Assembly: GCF_004363245.1 (NCBI RefSeq) | Contig: NZ_SNYV01000011.1 | Location: 310,001 to 374,000 of the forward strand | Length of the DNA stretch: 64,000 nucleotides | Reading direction: 5' to 3' | Origin: Sphingobacterium yanglingense | GTDB lineage: Bacteria; Bacteroidota; Bacteroidia; Sphingobacteriales; Sphingobacteriaceae | Shown: piece by piece, positions 41,583 to 49,174 of the stretch | Numbering within the stretch: position 1 is the first letter of the stretch | Layout: each line of letters opens with the position of its first letter | Position numbers and translations under genes: made by a program | The notes under the pieces: generated by a model | The model's input: the letters and a program-made list of their open reading frames with translations, nothing else | Databases searched by the model: none | Told to the model about the DNA's origin: nothing

Positions 41583-43085
41583 ATGAAAATAACGTTAAAA
41601 TATATAGGGATAGCGGTGGGGATGGTCGCTTCTTTTGTATCTTGTACAAAAGACTTGGAGTTGGATCCTATCAGCCAGATATCGGATCAATCTTTTTGGA
41701 AGACAGAAGGGGATGTGACGGGAGCCTTGAATGGTATGTATGTACGGTTGCGCTCACAGGCAGTGGGTAATTTATTCATGTGGGGCGAGGCGCGATCGGA
41801 GATGATGGATAGAAGTCTTGGAGGAACGGCTGATTATCAACTTTATTATTTAAATGAGCTAAACCGTTCGAACGTAGCGACAATATATGGTATGGGGTCT
41901 TCTACTTGGCAGGGGATGTATACCGTGATCCACGATGCGAATTTGCTGTTAAAACATGTTCCCCAGATCACTTTTGCAGTAGAGAATAACCAAAAGCAGG
42001 CCTTAGCAGAGGCGTACACCATGCGTGCATTTGCCTATTTTGTACTAACGAAAACCTGGGGGGAGCTGCCTTTGATAACTGTGCCTACGGAGGGGTATAA
42101 TCCGGATGTGATCCTAAGGGAGAGGTCAAGCGCTCAGGATGTTATGAAATTGATAAAATCTGATATTGATGCTGCACAGAGTTTGTATCCTTCCAATGCC
42201 TTTAAAGCCGGACGAAATACTTGGTCCAAAGCGGCGCTAAAAGCCTTGAAAGCAGATGTATACCTGTGGTCTGCAAAGGTAATGGCAGGTGGCGAAGCTG
42301 ATTTTCGGACCGCACTGGATGCGACTGTAGAGGTTGAAAAAAGTGATGTCGCTTTATTGGATAATTATGCTTCTGTATTTGATTATACAACCAAGGGAAA
42401 TAAGGAAATATTAATGGCTTCTCATTTTCGGGATATTGAAGCTGTTGATAATATATATATGAACATGTATATAGAAAATACCTATATGAACAATACCACC
42501 GACCAGGCTACAAAGGACCGTATCGGTCAGGTAGGCGGATTTCCGTTTTGGACAATGAGTGCTACTGCACGTAATCAATTTACAAGCGATGATCAGCGGA
42601 AAGATGCAACCTTTATAGAAATTTATATCCCGAATAGCTCCGGTGGAACAAACTATTATGGATCTGTAGTGTCTAAATTTAATGGTACTATAGTAGGTGG
42701 TGTGCGGAGATTCTTGGATGATTATGTGATATATCGTTTTGCAGATGTACTATTGATGAAGGCAGAGGCACAGAATGGTTTGGGAGAAGACCCCTCTGAA
42801 GCTATAAATAAAGTGAGGAAGCGTGCGTATGGAGTTAATTATGTAAACCATACTTTTGTGAAAGGGACAAAAATATTCAATGATGAAGTCATATTAAAAG
42901 AGCGATTATTGGAATTGGCAGTAGAGGGAAAAAGATGGTGGGATCTGGTGCGCTTTGATAAGGCTTTCGATCTAGTGCCTTCTCTGGCGAATCGAAAGAC
43001 GGATCGCTATTTATTGTTGTTTCCAATTTCTGAAACTACACTGAGTATCGAGCCTAAAGTAAAGCAAAATCCAGGGTACAAATAA
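41583..43085 (+). CDS. SusD/RagB-family outer-membrane lipoprotein of the GntR regulon
   Basis: A 500-residue surface lipoprotein, partner of the SusC just upstream. Lipobox FVSC, then TKDLELDPISQISDQSFWKT, the classic SusD start. Helical repeats in the middle (ALAEAYTMRAFAYFVLTKTW) and the C-terminal motif LKERLLELAVEGKRWWDLVR, then LLFPISETTLSI and QNPGYK. It belongs to a different SusD subgroup from the four at the left. A bidirectional terminator follows. Confidence 0.95.
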   Translation: MKITLKYIGIAVGMVASFVSCTKDLELDPISQISDQSFWKTEGDVTGALNGMYVRLRSQAVGNLFMWGEARSEMMDRSLGGTADYQLYYLNELNRSNVATIYGMGSSTWQGMYTVIHDANLLLKHVPQITFAVENNQKQALAEAYTMRAFAYFVLTKTWGELPLITVPTEGYNPDVILRERSSAQDVMKLIKSDIDAAQSLYPSNAFKAGRNTWSKAALKALKADVYLWSAKVMAGGEADFRTALDATVEVEKSDVALLDNYASVFDYTTKGNKEILMASHFRDIEAVDNIYMNMYIENTYMNNTTDQATKDRIGQVGGFPFWTMSATARNQFTSDDQRKDATFIEIYIPNSSGGTNYYGSVVSKFNGTIVGGVRRFLDDYVIYRFADVLLMKAEAQNGLGEDPSEAINKVRKRAYGVNYVNHTFVKGTKIFNDEVILKERLLELAVEGKRWWDLVRFDKAFDLVPSLANRKTDRYLLLFPISETTLSIEPKVKQNPGYK

Positions 43086-43090
43086 CAAAG

Positions 43091-43117
43091 AAGCCAGATG
43101 ATAAGTCTGGCTTTTTT
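43091..43117. terminator. Bidirectional terminator between susD and the GntR gene
   Basis: AAGCCAGA (43091-43098) and TCTGGCTT (43106-43113) form an 8-bp stem with a 7-nt loop followed by a T-run. An A-rich stretch precedes the stem, so it can serve both the rightward susD and the leftward regulator gene, which end on either side. Confidence 0.85.
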
Positions 43118-43817
43118 ATTTTATTTGTTCAAAGTATTGCATTAAATGTTTATGCATACCTAATCGAAAATCTTCCGCCGTACCCTCACGTAGAATCTTC
43201 AAAAGAACTTTGTGCGATACGTAATTTTCATCTTCTTCTTGGCTTCGGATATGAAGATCATTCTTCATGTAGTCAAAGATGGGCATTAAAATCTTTTGAA
43301 ATCGTTCAATAGTTTTATTGCCTGAAATCTGATATAGGGTAGCATGAAATTCGATGTCAAGTTTTAGTTTTTCGAGCTTATTGGTTGAGGCAGTTTCCTT
43401 CTCAATAATGACTTCCAGTTTCTTGAGATCTGCTTCGGTCTTGCGAAGGTATAGGAGGTCAGCAACACCCATTTCAATAACCAGTCGTAGCTCAAAAAAT
43501 TCCTGCATGGTCTCTTGATCCAATAATTGAGGGTTGAGGACACGATTCATATTTTGAAGAACATCCGGTTGGGTGATAACCATACCCCGGTTTTTTCTAG
43601 ACTCAATAATACCGAGAGTTTTAAAGCGTGTTAGTGCTTCGCGCATAGCTGTCCTGCTCACTCCCATGGCCTCAGCCAATTCAAGTTCCTTTGGAATAGC
43701 ATCGCCAGGTTGAAAATTTTCATTACGGAAGTAATCATGAAGGTTCATTTCAATACGATCTACCTGAGTCATGTTTTCAATGGGTTTGATCCCCGATATT
43801 TTTGAGTCCTGTATCAT
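43116..43817 (-). CDS. GntR-family transcriptional regulator, FadR/FCD subfamily
   Basis: A 233-residue DNA-binding regulator. The winged-helix domain is at about residues 20-90 (FQPGDAIPKELELAEAMGVS, RTAMREALTRFKTLGIIES). The FCD effector domain follows at about 100-230, with FFELRLVIEMGVADLLY, DIEFHATLYQISGN, VSHKVLLKILREG and GMHKHL, which supply the histidines and aspartate expected for metal-assisted ligand binding. The family mostly binds small carboxylates such as sugar acids. It sits between and opposite to the two operons it probably controls, and a palindrome lies 9 bp before its own start, so it likely represses itself. Confidence 0.93.
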   Translation of the reverse strand: MIQDSKISGIKPIENMTQVDRIEMNLHDYFRNENFQPGDAIPKELELAEAMGVSRTAMREALTRFKTLGIIESRKNRGMVITQPDVLQNMNRVLNPQLLDQETMQEFFELRLVIEMGVADLLYLRKTEADLKKLEVIIEKETASTNKLEKLKLDIEFHATLYQISGNKTIERFQKILMPIFDYMKNDLHIRSQEEDENYVSHKVLLKILREGTAEDFRLGMHKHLMQYFEQIK

Positions 43818-43826
43818 GAGGCAAAT

Positions 43827-43841
43827 ATAAGTAATACTTAT
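43827..43841. promoter_or_regulatory. GntR-type operator at the regulator's own promoter
   Basis: ATAAGTAATACTTAT is a 15-bp palindrome with perfect 6-bp arms and a 3-nt centre, 9 bp upstream of the regulator start codon. It matches the general pattern ATAWGT-NNN-ACWTAT of the sites at 37409 and 43946. Confidence 0.7.
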
Positions 43842-43945
43842 TTTATTGTGAAAAAATGTGTTATTAATTTGCTATACACTAACTATATGTATTTTTTTAT
43901 TAAAAATATTTGGTGGTGTACTTTTAATTGTTTAGCTTAGAATAA

Positions 43946-43960
43946 ATATGTAGTACATAT
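43946..43960. promoter_or_regulatory. GntR-type operator upstream of the 13-gene operon
   Basis: ATATGTAGTACATAT, identical to the site at 37409-37423. The match extends on both sides when one is read in reverse complement (AATAA before, GTA after). It lies about 90 bp before the first gene, and TGTATTTG just after it resembles a -7 box, so bound repressor would block the promoter. Confidence 0.75.
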
Positions 43961-44051
43961 GTATTTGTAGCAAAGGTGACATAATGGAATGTGCCTTCAG
44001 ATTATTGTTGGAGGCGCCTTCCTATGACAGATATAAATCAAATTTAATCAA

Positions 44052-45182
44052 ATGAAAAAGAAAACCTTATTTTATGTTGCAGCGGTAACCTTGTTTTCGA
44101 CGTGTTTTATGCAGCCAACTGTGGCCCAAGACAATGTTGCGTTAAAAAACAATGTAGTGCTGAAATTGGCGCCTGGTGCTGGAAATCCAAGAAATAGCGA
44201 AGGATCCTTTGTTACGCTGAAGAACGGAAAGATCATGTTTGTGTACTCGAGATATACGTCAGGGAATGGTGGGGATCACGATCCAGCATATCTGGCTGCT
44301 CGCTACTCTTCGGACGGAGGAAAGACTTGGTCTAAAGATGATGTGACGATAGTCGAGCAGGAAGGGGATATGAATGTGATGTCCGTATCGCTACTTCGTC
44401 TGCAAAATGGACAGATCGCTTTGTTTTATTTAAAGAAAAACTCGGAGCAGGATTGTATTCCTTTGGTGCGGTTTTCTAAAGATGAAGGTAATACTTGGTC
44501 TGAGCCGGTGGTGTGTATAACTGATAAAAAGGGATATTTTGTGTTGAATAATGACCGCGTCATTCAGCTTAAAAATGGGCGATTGCTGATGGCTGTAGCA
44601 CTACACCAGGTACCCGGTGGGAAGTGGAAAGATAGAGCGCAGTTGTTTAGTTATTACTCGGACGATCAGGGCAAAACCTGGAAGGCTGGTACAGAAGTCG
44701 ACTCACCGAGTGATATCATTACGCAGGAACCTGGTGTGGTCGAGCTCAAAGATGGGCGCGTCATGATGTTTATCCGCGCTTCAGCAAATGCACAGCTAGT
44801 CTCATACTCAAGCGATAAAGGGCATTCATGGACGAGGGCGGTTAAGTATAATTTGAATTCGCCATTATCGCCGGCGAGTATTGAGCGTATACCGAGTACG
44901 GGTGACTTGTTTGCTATCTGGAATGATAATGATGGTTCAAAGCCGGCTATTAAGGGAAAGCGTACGCCCTTGACTATTGCTATATCTAAAGATGAAGGGA
45001 AATCCTGGCAGCATATTAAAAATATTGAGATAGATCCGGATGGATGGTATTGTTATATGGGGATTCATTTTGATAAAAAGAATGTCTTGCTAGCCTATTG
45101 TGCGGGTAGTCAGAAAGAAAAAACACATCTGGCAGTCACGGATATAGCCCTTTTGGCATTGAAGGATATTTATAAGAAATAA
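44052..45182 (+). CDS. Sialidase-like secreted beta-propeller protein (BNR/Asp-box)
   Basis: A 376-residue exported protein with signal peptide about residues 1-26 (ending TVAQD). It has five Asp boxes of the form S-x-D-x-G-x-T/S-W at about 86-93, 142-149, 203-210, 253-260 and 312-319, the mark of a six-bladed sialidase-type propeller. The usual N-terminal F/YRIP arginine motif is not present; NPRNSEGSF occupies that place, while an ELKDGRVMMFIRA segment that could carry another active-site arginine is kept. It may therefore act on a sugar acid other than N-acetylneuraminate, or be an uncharacterised glycoside hydrolase. It is first in the operon, after the operator. Confidence 0.8.
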   Translation: MKKKTLFYVAAVTLFSTCFMQPTVAQDNVALKNNVVLKLAPGAGNPRNSEGSFVTLKNGKIMFVYSRYTSGNGGDHDPAYLAARYSSDGGKTWSKDDVTIVEQEGDMNVMSVSLLRLQNGQIALFYLKKNSEQDCIPLVRFSKDEGNTWSEPVVCITDKKGYFVLNNDRVIQLKNGRLLMAVALHQVPGGKWKDRAQLFSYYSDDQGKTWKAGTEVDSPSDIITQEPGVVELKDGRVMMFIRASANAQLVSYSSDKGHSWTRAVKYNLNSPLSPASIERIPSTGDLFAIWNDNDGSKPAIKGKRTPLTIAISKDEGKSWQHIKNIEIDPDGWYCYMGIHFDKKNVLLAYCAGSQKEKTHLAVTDIALLALKDIYKK

Positions 45183-45185
45183 CGG

Positions 45186-45971
45186 ATGTACGGAAGGAAA
45201 AGTTTTCTTGTAGGGCTTGGCTCGTTACTGGGGGGCTTAGTGCTGACCAGTGGCATCGAGCCTAACTTTAGAAATGTATTGGAGGGATCTGACGAACGGC
45301 ATGCTTTGCAAGCACTATTAGTACGTAAGGAGCCGGTAAAGTGGTTGTTTACGGGCGATAGTATTACCCAAGGGGCCAAACATACGCATGGCATGCGTTC
45401 GTATTCCGAGGTTTTTGCGGAGCGTGTCCGATGGGAGAAAGGACGCTCTAGGGATGCTGTTTTGAATTCGGCGGTCTCTGGTAATACCAGTAGAGATCTT
45501 TGGAATGATATGGATTGGCGCGTGAGCCAATATCGACCCCACGTCGTCTTTATTATGTTGGGAACGAATGATGCAGCCGACACTAAAGAGGTCTCAGTAG
45601 AGGAGTATATTAAAAATTTGGAAGCCTGTATCGGTAGAATACGATCCGAAAATGCGATACCTGTATTGATATCCCCACCTACGATTATTACTGAGTTGGC
45701 ACAAGAGCGTAAGAATTTGCCCGACTATGTAAAGGCAATGATCAGATTGGTGGATAAGGAAAAGATCCTATTCATTGATAATTATACATATTGGTCGAAG
45801 GCGCTCCATGAGGAATATCCCGGTTTGGTGAACCAAAAATTTATGAATGATGCATTGCACCCGAATGGGTATGGTCACCAGATCATTGCACAGGTTATTT
45901 TTAGGTATTTGGGGATTTTTGATCCTAAAGACGCTACGTGCGGAGGAGCATATTATGAAGGGAAACACTGA
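45186..45971 (+). CDS. SGNH/GDSL-family hydrolase (carbohydrate esterase-like)
   Basis: A 261-residue serine esterase. An N-terminal hydrophobic segment (FLVGLGSLLGGLVLTSGI) after MYGRK suggests export or anchoring. The catalytic blocks are WLFTGDSITQG (serine about 59), NSAVSGNTS, FIMLGTNDAAD and DALHPNGYGH with the Asp-x-x-His pair. Family members remove O-acyl groups, mostly acetyl, from sugars, which would fit de-O-acylation of an acylated sugar before or after the propeller enzyme acts. It starts 3 bp after the previous stop and overlaps the next gene by 17 bp. Confidence 0.88.
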   Translation: MYGRKSFLVGLGSLLGGLVLTSGIEPNFRNVLEGSDERHALQALLVRKEPVKWLFTGDSITQGAKHTHGMRSYSEVFAERVRWEKGRSRDAVLNSAVSGNTSRDLWNDMDWRVSQYRPHVVFIMLGTNDAADTKEVSVEEYIKNLEACIGRIRSENAIPVLISPPTIITELAQERKNLPDYVKAMIRLVDKEKILFIDNYTYWSKALHEEYPGLVNQKFMNDALHPNGYGHQIIAQVIFRYLGIFDPKDATCGGAYYEGKH

Positions 45972-46878
45972 TTTGACTGTATATAACCTTGAATCGGGAG
46001 CCGCAGGACCTGTAGTACTGATACTGGCTGGAGTTCATGGTGATGAATATGAACCTATGTTGGCTGTGAAGCAGTTGAATGGTTTGCTTAAGGCACATCT
46101 GCACTGTGGCAAAGTATTGCTGGTGCCTATAGTAAATGATACTGCATACAGACATGCGAGTCGCCTAGGTGCGGATGGAAAGGATCTGGCGCGATGCTGC
46201 CCTGGTGACATCTCGGGTTCAGAGACGATGCGGGCTGCCGCTGCTGTATCAGCGCTGATACAGCAGTCGGATTATCTGATTGATCTGCACACCGGTGGAC
46301 GATTGTTTGATATCTACCCCATGGCGGGGTATATGCTGCATGCAGATCCACAGATATTGGACAAGCAGCGAGAGATGGCGAAAGCATTTGGGTTGCCTGG
46401 CATATGGGGAACGGATACAAAGCCTAATGGACGTACGCTGTCGGTAGCGCGCGATGCTGCCGTCCCAGCCATATACGTCGAGTTTGGTGGGCCTGGGCCT
46501 ATAAGGGATATCGTGATAACTAGCTATGTGCAGGGCTGTATGCAGGTATTAGAACATTTAGGAATGCTGAAACAATATACCGAGGCTATGTGTGATTGGG
46601 AGGGATATACTGCTTTTTTTAAAGAGGATAGTAAGCCGGAAAGTGGCTATTTGCAAGGTAAAATGTTAGCCAGCTGCGAAGGTGTTTTTAAAGTTAGCGT
46701 CAAGGTTGGGCAACGAATCGTGACAGGGCAAATGTGGGGGGAAATATGTGATCCTAAAACGGGCCTTGTAACACAGATTAAAGCAGAGTCGAATGGATTG
46801 GTATTGTTTGTAAGGAGCGAACCTTTTGTTAAAATAGGTGAATCATTGGGTGGAATACTTGAACTGGACGGGGAATAA
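45955..46878 (+). CDS. Succinylglutamate desuccinylase/aspartoacylase-family deacylase
   Basis: A cytoplasmic zinc hydrolase of the AstE/AspA (M14-like) family, 307 residues. I chose ATG 45955, preceded by GGAGG, over an in-frame ATG at 45847 lying deep in the previous gene. Zinc ligands: His28 and Glu31 (GVHGDEYEP) and His112 (IDLHTGG); the general base is Glu176 (YVEFGGPGP). GADGKDLARCCPG matches the family's DGxDLNR block. The C-terminal domain resembles the N-acetyl-diaminobutyrate deacetylase (DoeB) branch. Such enzymes cut an amide between an acyl group and an amino acid, so the pathway probably meets an N-acyl amino acid. Confidence 0.85.
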   Translation: MKGNTDLTVYNLESGAAGPVVLILAGVHGDEYEPMLAVKQLNGLLKAHLHCGKVLLVPIVNDTAYRHASRLGADGKDLARCCPGDISGSETMRAAAAVSALIQQSDYLIDLHTGGRLFDIYPMAGYMLHADPQILDKQREMAKAFGLPGIWGTDTKPNGRTLSVARDAAVPAIYVEFGGPGPIRDIVITSYVQGCMQVLEHLGMLKQYTEAMCDWEGYTAFFKEDSKPESGYLQGKMLASCEGVFKVSVKVGQRIVTGQMWGEICDPKTGLVTQIKAESNGLVLFVRSEPFVKIGESLGGILELDGE

Positions 46879-46881
46879 TTT

Positions 46882-47691
46882 ATGGAAAAACGTGTGGCAT
46901 TGATAACGGGCGCTGCTCATGGTATAGGATGGGCAATGGTAAACCGTTTTTATAATGAAGGCTATGCTGTAGGACTGGTCGACCTTCCTCAAACAAATAT
47001 GAACAGCAAGGTCGCTGAATATGGATATACTGAGGATCATATTCTTTTGATTGAGGGAGATTTGCAAGAAGTAGATTTTTTACAGGAAATCGTAAATCGA
47101 TGTATGCAAAAATGGGGTCGGATTGATGTTGTTGTAAATAACGCTGCCTGGCGTACTACAGATAGCTTGAGAACATCTTCCTTGGAGGTGTGGAATAAAA
47201 CCTTGGCAATTAATGTGACTGCACCAGCATTTTTAGCTAAAATGGTTGCCGAAGCTCTCATTAAGCAAAAGAAGTCTTGTGTGTTTATTAATATGTCGAG
47301 TATCATGTCTGAGCTAGTGGCAGGATATGCATCGGCATATGTGGTCTGTAAAGGGGCTATGGAAAGTCTTACCAAGGAACTGGCCGTACTCTATGGGAGG
47401 CATGGATTTAGAGCGGTAGCTATAAGACCTGGAAATGTGAAGACCTCACTTAGTAGTGATTATACAGATGCTGGTGGAAATAACGTCAGCGCTAAACTGG
47501 TGGAGGAGATTGAAGATCGTACACCCGAAGGACGTTCGGCTAGTGCCAATGAAATAGCGGCTGTTGCTATATGGTTAGCCTCTTCGGATGCTAGTTTTAT
47601 AACAGGAACTGCTATTACCGTAGACGGTGGATTGAGTAGTAATTTTAGTTCGTACGCGTCAAAGAGACGCCTAAAATCGGATGAGTTTTGA
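46882..47691 (+). CDS. Short-chain dehydrogenase/reductase (SDR), first of operon
   Basis: A 269-residue NAD(P)-dependent oxidoreductase. Cofactor motif TGAAHGIG near residue 9, VVNNAAW for the NNAG motif, a serine in FINMSSIMSE and the catalytic tyrosine and lysine in YVVCK. It ends with the classic SDR closing motif ITGTAITVDGG. An aspartate after the second strand (VGLVDLP) suggests NAD preference. It starts 3 bp after the deacylase and overlaps the next gene by 4 bp, so it is part of the operon. Substrate unknown; a hydroxyl-to-keto step on a sugar or hydroxy-amino acid is likely. Confidence 0.93.
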   Translation: MEKRVALITGAAHGIGWAMVNRFYNEGYAVGLVDLPQTNMNSKVAEYGYTEDHILLIEGDLQEVDFLQEIVNRCMQKWGRIDVVVNNAAWRTTDSLRTSSLEVWNKTLAINVTAPAFLAKMVAEALIKQKKSCVFINMSSIMSELVAGYASAYVVCKGAMESLTKELAVLYGRHGFRAVAIRPGNVKTSLSSDYTDAGGNNVSAKLVEEIEDRTPEGRSASANEIAAVAIWLASSDASFITGTAITVDGGLSSNFSSYASKRRLKSDEF

Positions 47692-48779
47692 AAGGTATTT
47701 GGAGATACGCACATTGGATGCCAACTATCCATGTCGAAAATAGAATAAGCTTAGGGGAAGGAAATACACCTTTGCTAAAGTCAAAGAATATAGGTCCAAT
47801 GTGGGGACTGGAACAGCTATACTTTAAGTTGGAAAATCTGAACCCTACCGGGTCTTACAAAGATCGATTTGCAGCAATGGCGGTTTCGAATGCGCTTGAA
47901 CAGAAAAAGACATCTATTTTGGCGACTTCAAGTGGTAATACTGGAGCAGCCTTGGCTGCTTTTAGTACGGCAGCTAAGATGCCTTGTAAGATCATCATTG
48001 TAGACGGTGCGCCCTTTGGTAAGTTGCAGCAAATGGGAGTGTATGGTGCTGATCTGTTTATGGTGCGTGATTTTGGGATCACTGCGACCTGCACAACAGA
48101 GATCATGGAATATCTGAGTAAACTGGCATTAAAAGAAGGGATGAGCTTAGAGATCAGTGCTTTCTGCTACTCGCCAATAGGTATGCAAGGTGTTCAGACA
48201 ATCGCATTTGAATTGGCCGACGAGCTGCCTGAAACCAAGTATTGCTTTGTACCTGCAGGTGGAGGTGGTCTTTTTCATGCGATGCAACGAGGATATGATA
48301 CCTACGGAAAGATGAACGCAGGTTTTGAGGCGCCCACCTTGTATGTGGTACAACCTAAGGGAAATGATACCATAGCGACAGCTTTAAATGATAAAAGTAC
48401 TGTTATGAAACCGCTGGCAAAAAGTAGGTCTTCAATAAGTGGGCTACAGGTGCCTTCGCTTTTGGATGCACAGGCTATCATAGATCGTAGCAGTAATCCC
48501 AATACAAGTGGGGCTCTAGTGGATGATGAAGAGGTGTATTACTGTCAGCAGATATTGGCAAGGAAGGAAGGCATATTCTGTGAGCCTGCGGGAGCAGTAG
48601 CGTTGGCAGGATTGGCACAGGCTATAAAAGACGGACGAATAAATAAAAATGAACCAATAGTATGCTTGATCACAGGCAATGGTCCGAAAGATCTGAAGTC
48701 TTTGGATAAAATCTATACAGCTGATGATTGTAACTATATTATGGATCTTCAGGAGTTGACACAAAGTATATTTAAATAG
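47688..48779 (+). CDS. PLP-dependent enzyme, threonine synthase/dehydratase-like (fold type II)
   Basis: A 363-residue fold-type-II PLP enzyme. The TTG start at 47688 overlaps the SDR stop and keeps IWRYAHWMPTIHVENRISLG, which matches the WRY...LGEGNTPL start of threonine synthases; the first ATG would lose it. PLP lysine about 58 (NPTGSYKDRFAA), SSGNTGAALAAF phosphate/substrate loop, VPAGGGGLFHAM glycine loop. It could eliminate or replace a beta-hydroxyl or phosphate on an amino acid, or cleave a diamino acid. The RidA gene right after it supports an enamine-releasing dehydratase or ammonia-lyase reaction over true threonine synthesis. Confidence 0.85.
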   Translation: MKGIWRYAHWMPTIHVENRISLGEGNTPLLKSKNIGPMWGLEQLYFKLENLNPTGSYKDRFAAMAVSNALEQKKTSILATSSGNTGAALAAFSTAAKMPCKIIIVDGAPFGKLQQMGVYGADLFMVRDFGITATCTTEIMEYLSKLALKEGMSLEISAFCYSPIGMQGVQTIAFELADELPETKYCFVPAGGGGLFHAMQRGYDTYGKMNAGFEAPTLYVVQPKGNDTIATALNDKSTVMKPLAKSRSSISGLQVPSLLDAQAIIDRSSNPNTSGALVDDEEVYYCQQILARKEGIFCEPAGAVALAGLAQAIKDGRINKNEPIVCLITGNGPKDLKSLDKIYTADDCNYIMDLQELTQSIFK

Positions 48780-48793
48780 TAAAAGTTAATCGT

Positions 48794-49168
48794 ATGAAAG
48801 AGTTTATACATGGCGATGGTGTTCCTACAAGTCACCTACCATTTTCACCGGCTGTAAAGTGTGGCGACTATATGTTTATTTCGGGACAGGCATCTGTAGA
48901 CCTGGAGGGAAATATCGTGGTCGGGTCATTTGAAGAGGAATGTATCCGGTCCTTTGAAAATTTAAAAAGAATTATCGAGGCTGCCGGATATCATATGTCG
49001 GATGTGGTGCAGGTCAGGAACTATGTAGGGAGACAGGAAGATTTAACGGAGTTCAACCAAATATATAGAAGGTATTTTTCGACACCTTTTCCAACTCGGA
49101 CGACTCTAATAGGATGTTTGGGTACTTTGCTGAAATTTGAGGTAGATGCCGTAGTATATATATCCTAA
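48794..49168 (+). CDS. RidA/YjgF-family enamine/imine deaminase
   Basis: A 124-residue protein with the RidA fold: FSPAVKCGDYMFISGQASVD, FENLKRIIEAAGY, VVQVRNYVG and the conserved arginine and glutamate in FPTRTTL and LLKFEVDAVVYIS. RidA proteins hydrolyse reactive enamine/imine products of PLP dehydratases, and here the gene follows a PLP enzyme by 14 bp, so it probably serves that enzyme. It is slightly diverged at the active-site entrance (G-C-L after the arginine), which may mean a specialised substrate. Confidence 0.92.
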   Translation: MKEFIHGDGVPTSHLPFSPAVKCGDYMFISGQASVDLEGNIVVGSFEEECIRSFENLKRIIEAAGYHMSDVVQVRNYVGRQEDLTEFNQIYRRYFSTPFPTRTTLIGCLGTLLKFEVDAVVYIS

Positions 49169-49174
49169 GCTGTA

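Noticed and set aside
45847..45954. Long N-terminal extension of the AstE-like deacylase
   Set aside because: It would lie inside the SGNH gene, has no family similarity, and the ATG at 45955 has a GGAGG upstream.
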